Source: Pseudomonas sp. KU26590
Lineage (GTDB): Bacteria > Pseudomonadota > Gammaproteobacteria > Pseudomonadales > Pseudomonadaceae
Length of the DNA stretch: 64,000 nt
Reading direction: 5' to 3'
NCBI RefSeq assembly: GCF_026153515.1
Contig: NZ_CP110644.1
Location: forward strand, 3,129,501-3,193,500
Under the pieces are notes generated by a model. It was not told where the DNA came from. It ran no database searches and worked only from the letters and a program-made list of their open reading frames with translations. Positions 57,262 to 64,000 of the stretch are shown here, in pieces; the first letter of the stretch is position 1, and each line of letters begins with the position of its first letter. A program made the translations under genes and the position numbers.

Positions 57262-59256
57262 TCAATGGGTTCCGCGCGGGATGGTCTTCAGCAGATCCGC
57301 AGGGCTGATATGCCCCACCACCTGCACGCCGCTGCCCGGGTGCGGCAGACCCAGAATATGGCCCTTGATCTTGCCGATGACGTGCATTTCGCACGGCTTG
57401 CAATCGAACTTCAACGTCAGCACTTCATCGCCATGCACCAGCTGCATCGGCTCCACCTTGGTGCGCACCCCGGTCACGCCCTTGGCCTGCTTGGGGCACA
57501 GGTTGAACGAGAAGCGCAGGCAGTGTTTGGTGATCATCACCGGCACTTCGCCTTTCTCTTCGTGGGCCTCGTACGCGGCGTCGATCAGCTGCACGCCGTG
57601 ACGATGGTAGAAATGCCGCGCCTTTTCGTTGTAGACATTGGCCAGGAACGACAGGTGCGCCTCAGGGTAAATCGGCGGCGGCGAGGTTTCCGGCTTGCGG
57701 GCACCGCGCGGGTGCGCCTGGATGCGAGCGGCGGTCAGGGTCTCGATGACCTCACGGCGCAGGGCCTTGAGTTGCGAATTCGGAATGAAAAACGCTTGCG
57801 GCGCGTCAAGCTCGATGGCGGTCGCGTGGTATTCGGTGGTGCCGAGCTGGCCGAGCAGATCGTGCAACTGTTCCAGCGCCTGCTCCGGTTTGTTGGCAAC
57901 GCCAAACGGGCCGTTCAGCTCGACGCGGGCACTGATGCCTTCTTCGCTGGTGGCGACCAGTTCCAGACGTTCTTCACGCAGACGCGCCACCCATGACAGG
58001 CCGATGCGGCGTTCGGCTGAGGTCTTTTGCAGCGCCTGCTGCCAGTTGTGATCGAGGTTACGGCTGAGCGGATGGTTGGGCCGCAGCTGCAGGCCTTTCG
58101 GCATCTCGTTCGGCTCGACGCGGTAGCGGTAGCGCTTCTCGCCGTCTTCCTCGAACTCGCCCTTGGGCTCGGCGATGTTGGCCCGGAAACCCACCACTTC
58201 GCGCTTGACCAGCACGTTGAGGCCGTCGCCGTTGGACAGCGGCTCGTGGGTCACCACCTGCAAATCACGCTTGCCGACTTTTTCGACCACGCCGACCAGC
58301 AGGCCGGTGAAGGTCGGCGAATCAAACGCGCCGATGTCGATCTTGCGGTCGGTGACAAAGTAATCGGTGCTGCCCCGGTGGAAGGTCTTGTCCGGGTCCG
58401 GCAGGAAGAAGTGCGCGGTGCGGCCGCTGGAGGCGCGGGTCAGGTCCGGGCGGTCTTCGAGGATCTCGTCCAGACGCTGGCGGTAGTAGGCCGTGATGTT
58501 CTTCACGTAGCCCATGTCCTTGTAGCGGCCTTCGATCTTGAACGAGCGCACGCCCGCATCCACCAGTGCGCGCAGGTTGGCGCTCTGGTTGTTGTCTTTC
58601 ATCGACAGCAGGTGTTTTTCGTACGCAACGACGCGACCCTGATCGTCTTTCAACGTGTAGGGCAGGCGGCAGGCCTGGGAGCAGTCGCCACGGTTGGCGC
58701 TGCGCCCGGTGTGCGCGTGGGAAATATTGCACTGACCGGAGAAGGCCACGCACAGTGCGCCGTGAATGAAGAATTCGACGGCGGCATCGGTTTCGTCGGC
58801 GATGGCGCGGATTTCTTGCAGGTTCAGCTCACGGGCCAGCACCAGTTGCGAGAAGCCGGCCTGATCGAGGAAGCGAGCGCGTTCCAGGGTGCGGATGTCG
58901 GTCTGGGTGCTGGCGTGCAGCTCGATGGGCGGGATGTCCAGCTCCATCACGCCGAGGTCCTGCACGATCAGCGCGTCGACGCCTGCGTCGTACAGCTGAT
59001 GTATCAGCTTGCGCGCCGGTTCCAGCTCGTTGTCGTGAAGGATGGTGTTGATGGTGGTGAAGACGCGGGCGTGGTAACGGCGGGCGAACTCGACCAATTG
59101 GGCGATTTCGCTGACGTCGTTGGCCGCATTGTGGCGCGCGCCGAAGCTCGGGCCGCCAATGTAGATCGCGTCAGCGCCATGCAGAATGGCCTCGCGGGCA
59201 ATCGCCACGTCGCGGGCAGGGCTGAGCAATTCCAGGTGATGTTTAGGCAGAGACAT
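57262..59256 (-). CDS. rlhA: 23S rRNA 5-hydroxycytidine C2501 synthase (U32 peptidase family)
   Basis: A 664-aa protein of the U32 'peptidase' family. Conserved parts are HLELLSPARDVAIAREAI, GADAIYIGGPSFGARHNA and the cysteine cluster CVAFSGQC...RGDCSQACR (about 168-196) that carries an iron-sulfur site. C-terminal DUF3656-type regions follow. It matches E. coli RlhA (YdcP), which hydroxylates C2501 of 23S rRNA, in domain order and length. Related family members act in tRNA hydroxylation or ubiquinone synthesis, but are shorter. Confidence 0.88.
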   Translation of the reverse strand: MSLPKHHLELLSPARDVAIAREAILHGADAIYIGGPSFGARHNAANDVSEIAQLVEFARRYHARVFTTINTILHDNELEPARKLIHQLYDAGVDALIVQDLGVMELDIPPIELHASTQTDIRTLERARFLDQAGFSQLVLARELNLQEIRAIADETDAAVEFFIHGALCVAFSGQCNISHAHTGRSANRGDCSQACRLPYTLKDDQGRVVAYEKHLLSMKDNNQSANLRALVDAGVRSFKIEGRYKDMGYVKNITAYYRQRLDEILEDRPDLTRASSGRTAHFFLPDPDKTFHRGSTDYFVTDRKIDIGAFDSPTFTGLLVGVVEKVGKRDLQVVTHEPLSNGDGLNVLVKREVVGFRANIAEPKGEFEEDGEKRYRYRVEPNEMPKGLQLRPNHPLSRNLDHNWQQALQKTSAERRIGLSWVARLREERLELVATSEEGISARVELNGPFGVANKPEQALEQLHDLLGQLGTTEYHATAIELDAPQAFFIPNSQLKALRREVIETLTAARIQAHPRGARKPETSPPPIYPEAHLSFLANVYNEKARHFYHRHGVQLIDAAYEAHEEKGEVPVMITKHCLRFSFNLCPKQAKGVTGVRTKVEPMQLVHGDEVLTLKFDCKPCEMHVIGKIKGHILGLPHPGSGVQVVGHISPADLLKTIPRGTH

Positions 59257-59378
59257 ATTTTTTATTCGGCATGGTCACGGTCAAGGCGCGCATTGTAGCG
59301 GCGAAACGCCTGACCGGCACCCGTCTGCTGCCCGATGGCGCCCACCTGTGGGGCGGGGGCGCCGGGAAACACCCGTGA

Positions 59379-59759
59379 TCAGGCCTTGGCGGCCATCGCC
59401 GTGACTTCCACGCGCATGCCTTCGACGGCCAACGCGGCGACGCCGACAGCGGCGCGCACGGGCCAGGGTTTGGCGAAGAAGCGCTTGTAAACCTCATTGA
59501 ACGCGGCGCGATCGGCCATGTCGGTGAGGTAGATGGTCAGGTGCAGCACACGGTCCATGGAACTGCCGGCCCGTTCAAGTGCCACTTTCAACGCCTGCAA
59601 GGTGCACTCGCTCTGCTCGACGATACCGCCCAGTTCCAGGCTGCCGTCGGCGCGCGTCGGGATCTGCGTGGAAACCAGCAGACCGCCGAAGCCGGCGACG
59701 TCCGAGGAGATGGAATCGGCGTCAGGATCCGGCGTGAAGGTGATGTCGTGGTTTGCCAT
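59379..59759 (-). CDS. RidA family protein (reactive enamine/imine deaminase-like)
   Basis: A 126-aa Rid-superfamily protein: FGGLLVSTQIPTRADG, ALKVALERAGSSMDRVLHLTIYLTDM and VRAAVGVAALAVEGMRVEVTAMA. The Arg before AAVGVAAL is the substrate-binding residue of active RidA. The ATG at 59759 has AGAAGAG upstream; a longer frame overlaps a terminator-like hairpin and is rejected. Confidence 0.88.
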   Translation of the reverse strand: MANHDITFTPDPDADSISSDVAGFGGLLVSTQIPTRADGSLELGGIVEQSECTLQALKVALERAGSSMDRVLHLTIYLTDMADRAAFNEVYKRFFAKPWPVRAAVGVAALAVEGMRVEVTAMAAKA

Positions 59760-59921
59760 GGCGAAGGTCTCTTCTACGAGTGGGTGAATGACGGGCCGGA
59801 AAAGGCCGGCGGTCATGATGTCCGACTCGGAAGGGAAAAGGGAGGCTTGACAGTGTTGGGCGCGCCGAGTGAGCGCGGTGCCCGATCCAAACGTCATGCC
59901 CATGCGGCAGCGGGCCGGCAC

Positions 59922-59967
59922 AAAAAAGCGAGCCGCTGTCACGTTATCTCTGACGTGAAAGCGGCTC
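59922..59967 (-). terminator. strong intrinsic terminator with no upstream gene
   Basis: On the minus strand: GAGCCGCT, then TCACGT, an 8-nt loop, ACGTGA and AGCGGCTC, followed by GC and six T residues. It lies 163 bp upstream of the RidA start and faces a minus strand without a gene up to 60204. It could end a small RNA or act as a leader attenuator of the RidA gene. Confidence 0.75.
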
Positions 59968-60025
59968 CGGGGGGGTTGTCAAATCGGCGGATTCAACGTC
60001 ATTGAAAGTAGCAGTGGCGTATTCC

Positions 60026-60039
60026 GTTAGCTAGCTAAC
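60026..60039. promoter_or_regulatory. 14-bp perfect palindrome upstream of the SDR gene
   Basis: GTTAGCTAGCTAAC reads the same on both strands. It lies 165 bp before the SDR start in the 445-bp gap 59760-60204. Possible operator. Confidence 0.4.
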
Positions 60040-60204
60040 ATTTCGCAATACAGTGTTGCCGATGCGGAAATAATCGTTCTCGTGCTGATAGCCCGGCCAG
60101 ACCGTCCGGCACGGGCGCTGTGAAAAACACCGAACTCATGCAACAGGCCTCCAGTCCATCCTTAACGCTGACCGTTTGCGTTGGAACATTTCAAGGAGAG
60201 CGCC

Positions 60205-61062
60205 ATGACTGATTACCCGAAACCGCCGTTCAAGCCTCAGCAGCAGCCTGTTCCTGGCGATCAGAGAAAGATGGACCCTACCCCGGACTGCGGCGAAAGC
60301 AGTTACAAAGGCTCCGGCCGCATGAGCAACAAAGTGGCGCTGATCACCGGCGGCGACAGCGGCATTGGCCGCGCGGTGGCCATTGCCTACGCCCGTGAGG
60401 GCGCCGATGTTGCGATTTCGTACCTCGATGAGCACGACGATGCCAGGGAAACCGCACGCTGGGTCAAGGAGGCGGGCCGTCAGTGCCTGCTGCTGCCGGG
60501 CGATCTGGCCGAGAAGGCGCAGTGCCTGGCCATCGTCGACGAAACGGTGAAGCAATTTGGCCGGATCGACGTGCTGGTCAACAACGCCGCATTCCAGATG
60601 TCCCACAAGACCCTCGAGGACATCTCCGACGAGGAATGGGTGAAAACCTTCGATATCAACGTCACCGCGATGTTTCGCATCTGCAAGGCGGCGGTGCCGC
60701 ACATGGCGGCGGGCAGTTCGATCATCAATACCAGTTCGGTCAATTCCGATTCGCCGAAGCCGACCCTGCTGCCGTATGCGGCCACCAAGGGCGCCATTGC
60801 CAACTTCACCGCTGGCCTGGCGCAATTGCTCGGTGAGCGCGGCATTCGCGTGAACAGCGTCGCGCCCGGCCCGATCTGGACGCCGCTGATTGTCTCGACC
60901 ATGACCGACGAGGACGTGAAAAGCTTCGGCGAAGAAACGCCCCTCGGCCGCCCGGGTCAGCCGGTGGAAGTCGCACCGATCTACGTGCTGCTGGGCTCCG
61001 ACGAGGGCAGTTACATCTCGGGGACACGTTATGGCGTAACCGGCGGCAAGCCGATTCTGTAG
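60205..61062 (+). CDS. SDR family oxidoreductase (YghA-like)
   Basis: A 285-aa short-chain dehydrogenase. An N-terminal polar extension (PKPPFKPQQQPVPGDQRKMD) precedes the Rossmann motif TGGDSGIGR (about 49-57). NNAA, catalytic Ser in NTSSVNS and YAATKGA with the Tyr-Lys pair follow. The extension plus core is typical of stress-associated YghA/YhdF-type proteins. The ATG at 60205 has AAGGAGAG. Substrate unknown. A terminator closes the gene. Confidence 0.9.
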   Translation: MTDYPKPPFKPQQQPVPGDQRKMDPTPDCGESSYKGSGRMSNKVALITGGDSGIGRAVAIAYAREGADVAISYLDEHDDARETARWVKEAGRQCLLLPGDLAEKAQCLAIVDETVKQFGRIDVLVNNAAFQMSHKTLEDISDEEWVKTFDINVTAMFRICKAAVPHMAAGSSIINTSSVNSDSPKPTLLPYAATKGAIANFTAGLAQLLGERGIRVNSVAPGPIWTPLIVSTMTDEDVKSFGEETPLGRPGQPVEVAPIYVLLGSDEGSYISGTRYGVTGGKPIL

Positions 61063-61108
61063 CGGGTCTTGTGAGGGCTGATGCGTCACGATTAGAAGAC
61101 GCAGACAG

Positions 61109-61139
61109 AAAAGGGGCTGCCCATGCAGCCCCTTTTTTC
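61109..61139. terminator. intrinsic terminator between SDR and PLDc_N genes
   Basis: AAAAGGGGCTGC, short loop CCAT, GCAGCCCCTTTTTT. A and T tracts on both sides suit the convergent gene pair. Confidence 0.92.
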
Positions 61140-61159
61140 GTTCAGTGTTTTGTGCGCTG

Positions 61160-61342
61160 TCAAACCCGCCGTGGCCCGGCGATGACCCAGATGGCGGCGC
61201 CGATCGCCGGGAAGATAACGATCAGCACCGTCCAGCCCACCTTGGTGCTGGACGATTTGGTGCCGCGCCACACACTGGCAATGGCCCACACGTCCGCCAG
61301 AAGGATGAGGACCGTCAGGGCGATCGGCAAGAGCGTTTCCAT
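61160..61342 (-). CDS. small PLDc_N-domain membrane protein
   Basis: A 60-aa protein with two hydrophobic helices. It has the PLDc_N pattern: an acidic residue in the first helix (LLADVWAIASVW), a short polar turn, then KVGWTVLIVIFPAIGAAIWVIAGPRR. These short proteins occur widely, and their role is unknown. It lies 25 bp downstream of the alcohol dehydrogenase stop and may be its operon partner. Confidence 0.82.
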   Translation of the reverse strand: METLLPIALTVLILLADVWAIASVWRGTKSSSTKVGWTVLIVIFPAIGAAIWVIAGPRRV

Positions 61343-61367
61343 GTCGTTGACCTTGTTGCGCGCGGGA

Positions 61368-62609
61368 TCACATGGCCGGGATGCCGGTGAGGGTTTCAGT
61401 TTCAGTTTCAGTCACGGATGCCGTCAGAGGGATTTCAGGGCTGCCGGGGGTCAGGATGACTTTGCGGCAGTCTTCCTGTTTCTTGTCGAAAATCTTGTAG
61501 CCCTCGGCGGCCTGCTCCAGGGACATGCGGTGGCTGATGATCGCCTCGGGCGCAAGACGACCGGCCTCGATGTGCTCCAGCAGTTCCGGCAGGTAGCGCT
61601 GCACGTGGGTCTGGCCCATTTTGAAGGTCAGGCCCTTGTCGAACGCATCGCCGAACAGGAAGCCGTGGATGAAACCGGCATACACACCCGGCACGCTGAC
61701 CACGCCGCCACGGCGCACGGCGGCGATGCACTGGCGCAAGGCCTTGCCGCTGCTGCCTTCGATTTTCAGGTTGGTCAAAATGGTTTCAGTGGTGCTGCCC
61801 TTGGCTTCGAAACCCACCGCATCGACCACGCCGTCGACGCCGCGCATGCCCTTGGTCTGACGGATGATGGTGTCGGCCGGGTCGTCGTCTTCATCGAAGT
61901 TGATCGGAATCACGCCGTAGGTGGCCTGGGCGTACGCCAGCCGGTAAGCGTGGTGATCCACCATGAAAATCTGATCGGCGCCGAGCATCCGGGCCACGGC
62001 CGCCGCCATCAACCCCACAGGACCGGCGCCGTAGATGGCGATGCTCGAACCCTGGCCGATGCCGGTGTTCATCACCGCCTGATAACCGGTGGGCAGGATG
62101 TCGGAGAGGAACAGGACCTTTTCATCCGACAGCGTGCCGGGGACCTTGAACGGGCCGGTGTTGGCCTTGGGCACGCGCACGTACTCGGCCTGGCCGCCGG
62201 GGATGCCACCGTACAAATGGCTGAAACCGAACAGCGCAGCCCCTGGTGGAATGGCCTTCTTGTTCATGATCGCGCCGCGACCGGTGTTGGTGGTTTCGCA
62301 GGCGGCGTACAGGTCCAGGTTGCAGAAGAAGCATTCGCCGCAGGCAATGACGAAGGGGATCACCACCCGGTCGCCGCGCTGCACGGCAGTGACGGCTGAG
62401 CCGGTGTCTTCGACGATGCCCATGAATTCGTGGCCGAAAATATCGCCGTGCTCGACGGTGGGGATCTTGCCGCGGTAGAGGTGCAGGTCGGAGCCGCAGA
62501 TCGCCGTGGCGGTCACGCGCAGGATGATGTCGTCAGGCTGTTCGAGGACCGGATCGGCAACGGTGTCGACTTTCACGTCATGGGCGCCGTGGTAGGTGAG
62601 TGCTCTCAT
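61368..62609 (-). CDS. zinc-dependent alcohol dehydrogenase, glutathione-independent formaldehyde dehydrogenase type
   Basis: A 413-aa MDR enzyme. Catalytic zinc ligands: Cys in AICGSDLH and His-Glu in GHEFMG. Structural zinc Cys cluster in [18 protein letters not shown]-binding [12 protein letters not shown] near 190-200. It resembles the formaldehyde-dismutase-like subgroup. An odd feature is the C-terminal tail [11 protein letters not shown], encoded by three direct GTTTCA hexamers (61393-61410). Substrate not certain. Confidence 0.88.
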   Translation of the reverse strand: MRALTYHGAHDVKVDTVADPVLEQPDDIILRVTATAICGSDLHLYRGKIPTVEHGDIFGHEFMGIVEDTGSAVTAVQRGDRVVIPFVIACGECFFCNLDLYAACETTNTGRGAIMNKKAIPPGAALFGFSHLYGGIPGGQAEYVRVPKANTGPFKVPGTLSDEKVLFLSDILPTGYQAVMNTGIGQGSSIAIYGAGPVGLMAAAVARMLGADQIFMVDHHAYRLAYAQATYGVIPINFDEDDDPADTIIRQTKGMRGVDGVVDAVGFEAKGSTTETILTNLKIEGSSGKALRQCIAAVRRGGVVSVPGVYAGFIHGFLFGDAFDKGLTFKMGQTHVQRYLPELLEHIEAGRLAPEAIISHRMSLEQAAEGYKIFDKKQEDCRKVILTPGSPEIPLTASVTETETETLTGIPAM

Positions 62610-62719
62610 TGTGATTTTTCTCCGCGGTTAATTAGGGGCAACTAAGTAGCGGAGCAGGCAGCGAGGTGTTTAGTTCAGGACTTTGCAGGTGTGGGGGATT
62701 AGCGGTGCCTGCGGTGCTT

Positions 62720-62749
62720 CGGTGGGACCGGCTGAAGCCGGTCCCACCG
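62720..62749. repeat. single REP-like hairpin
   Basis: GGTGGGACCGGCTGAAGCCGGTCCCACC, a nearly perfect palindrome between ligD and the alcohol dehydrogenase on the minus strand. Confidence 0.8.
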
Positions 62750-62789
62750 TGTGATCGCGGTGCTTGAGTAGGACCCGCGTCAGGATGGG

Positions 62790-64000
62790 CTATTTGAGCC
62801 CGACCCGTTTGCGCATGTCTGCGGTAATGGTCTGGCGGGTTTTGCCCAGGTCCGCCCAGGGGTCGCTGTCCAGTTCGGCGAGGCGTTCATGCACGCTGTT
62901 GATGTCCCAGACGTTGGCGCCTTTGATCTCCAACAATTCCTCGCGATAGATCGGCACTGACACCGGCAGGCCTTCCCGTGTGCGCACCGAATACGCGCAA
63001 ATGGTGGTGGCGCCGAGGCCGTTGCGCAGGTAATCGATGAAGATCTTGCCAACGCGGTTTTTCGGCCCCGACACCGCTGAAAAGCGCTCTGGCAGCAGCC
63101 TGGCGATGTGCTTGACGATGGCGTGGCTGAAATCCTTCACGGCGTCCCAGTCCGCCTTTGGCGTCAGCGGCACGACCACATGGATGCCTTTGCCACCGCT
63201 GGTTTTCAGGAACGATTTGAGTCCCAGTTCATCCAGCACGGCGAGTGTCAGTTGCGTGGCTTCCACCATGGTTTTCCAGGGCAGCGCCGGATCAGGGTCG
63301 AGGTCGAGAATGAAACGGTCCGGCCGCTCAAGGTCCCTGGCGACGGCGTTCCAGGTGTGCAGCTCCATGGCGCTCATTTGCACGGCGCCGATCAGCGCTT
63401 CGAGGTTGTTGATCAGCATGACCGGATGGCCGGTGTATGCCTTGCCCATGGTCTCGATGCCGGGGATGGCGAGGCGATCGGCGTTTTTCTGAAAGAACAG
63501 CTCACCGCCGATGCCTTCCGGGGCCCGCACCAGCGCCACAGGGCGCTGGGCCAGTTGCGGCAGGAGCCACTCGGAAATGCGGATGTAGTAGTCGGCGAGG
63601 TCTCGCTTGGTCGCGCCACTGGTGGGATCGATTACCCGCTCGGGGTGAGTCAGGCGAATCTTGCCCGTTCTGGTATCGGCGGCGGCAGCGGATTCAGGCT
63701 GGCTCTGGTCCGTTTTGACAGGCTTGGAGGCTTTTGCGCGTTTGCGGGCGGAGGCAGGTTTTGACGTCTCCTCCGTCGGCGCGTCTGGCGCGTCTGGCAC
63801 TTCTGGCGCCTGCGCTGACCCTGACCCTGACCTTTGATCGGCTGAAGGCGCCGGAGCCGGAAGCTCTTCGGTGATCGACTCCGCAGGCTTGTCGGTGCGC
63901 AGGCCATGGAAAACCGCATGCCGCACCGATCCCTCTTTGGTGATCTCGGCGAAAGCGACCTCCGCCAGCATCACCGGCTTCAGCCAGTGCACGCCCTTGA
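62790..64000 (-). CDS. ligD: ATP-dependent DNA ligase LigD, C-terminal part (ligase end plus polymerase domain), cut by window edge
   Basis: The C-terminal 403 residues of a bacterial NHEJ enzyme. The first 35 (KGVHWLKPVMLAEVAFAEIT) are the end of the ligase OB domain. A Pro/Ala/Lys-rich linker (about 75 residues) and then the primase-like polymerase domain follow, with LTHPERVIDP, the metal-binding RFILDLDPD, TSGGKGIHVVVPL and IDYLRNGLGATT. The order ligase then polymerase is that of Pseudomonas LigD (nuclease-ligase-polymerase). The 5' part and any ku gene are outside the window. Confidence 0.93.
   Translation of the reverse strand, partial: KGVHWLKPVMLAEVAFAEITKEGSVRHAVFHGLRTDKPAESITEELPAPAPSADQRSGSGSAQAPEVPDAPDAPTEETSKPASARKRAKASKPVKTDQSQPESAAAADTRTGKIRLTHPERVIDPTSGATKRDLADYYIRISEWLLPQLAQRPVALVRAPEGIGGELFFQKNADRLAIPGIETMGKAYTGHPVMLINNLEALIGAVQMSAMELHTWNAVARDLERPDRFILDLDPDPALPWKTMVEATQLTLAVLDELGLKSFLKTSGGKGIHVVVPLTPKADWDAVKDFSHAIVKHIARLLPERFSAVSGPKNRVGKIFIDYLRNGLGATTICAYSVRTREGLPVSVPIYREELLEIKGANVWDINSVHERLAELDSDPWADLGKTRQTITADMRKRVGLK

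Overview
The window is chromosomal DNA from a fluorescent Pseudomonas, most likely of the syringae/fluorescens lineage. The evidence is high GC, genus-typical gene content (NfuA, SelD/MnmH, MetH, CueR-CopA, Pcs, LigD with a C-terminal polymerase domain, stand-alone TreS, CobN with ChlI/ChlD-type partners), and many intergenic REP palindromes of the ACCGGCTTTAGCCGG type. It has no rRNA, tRNA, prophage or CRISPR. One IS3-family insertion sequence is present.

Layout. 1-4195: edge of a HAD phosphatase, a cysteine hydrolase/2-hydroxyacid dehydrogenase pair, a DUF1615 lipoprotein and a small membrane protein. 4248-9920: a tightly overlapping operon encoding a Gram-negative stressosome (RsbR, RsbS, RsbT), an ATPase-PP2C phosphatase, a histidine kinase and a REC-PAS-kinase-REC hybrid. 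10074-15266: a bacteriophytochrome, a single-domain response regulator and a second hybrid kinase. No protein in these two blocks carries a DNA-binding or cyclase output, so both must signal to partners elsewhere. 15281-27390: REP arrays, FKBP, ketoglutarate-semialdehyde dehydrogenase, a Gfo/Idh/MocA oxidoreductase, a MocR-type regulator, trehalose synthase, an MFS transporter and the selenium pair selD-mnmH. 27488-33402: cobalamin-dependent methionine synthase, an acyltransferase and nfuA.

33639-44770 is a cobalamin locus organised around two back-to-back cobalamin riboswitches (37420-37640 on minus, 37782-37985 on plus). The minus arm runs cbtB-cbtA-cobE-cobM (cobalt uptake and corrin ring steps). 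An IS3 element has landed in a REP cluster between cobE and cobM. The plus arm runs cobW-cobN-chlI-chlD (cobalt insertion). At the chlI/chlD junction a 37-bp perfect-arm palindrome flanked by 6-bp direct repeats separates the VWA reading frame from any normal start codon. The B12 made here would serve MetH encoded about 2.4 kb away.

44822-64000: a VpsR-like enhancer-binding protein lacking the GAFTGA loop; a nicotinamide riboside salvage pair (NadR-type kinase, PnuC); UppP; copA-cueR behind a CueR operator; LysR and Lrp regulators; a cysteine desulfurase; phosphatidylcholine synthase; the RlhA rRNA hydroxylase; RidA; an SDR oxidoreductase; a zinc alcohol dehydrogenase; and the 3' part of ligD. 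An intrinsic terminator at 59922-59967 has no gene in front of it and may end an unannotated small RNA.
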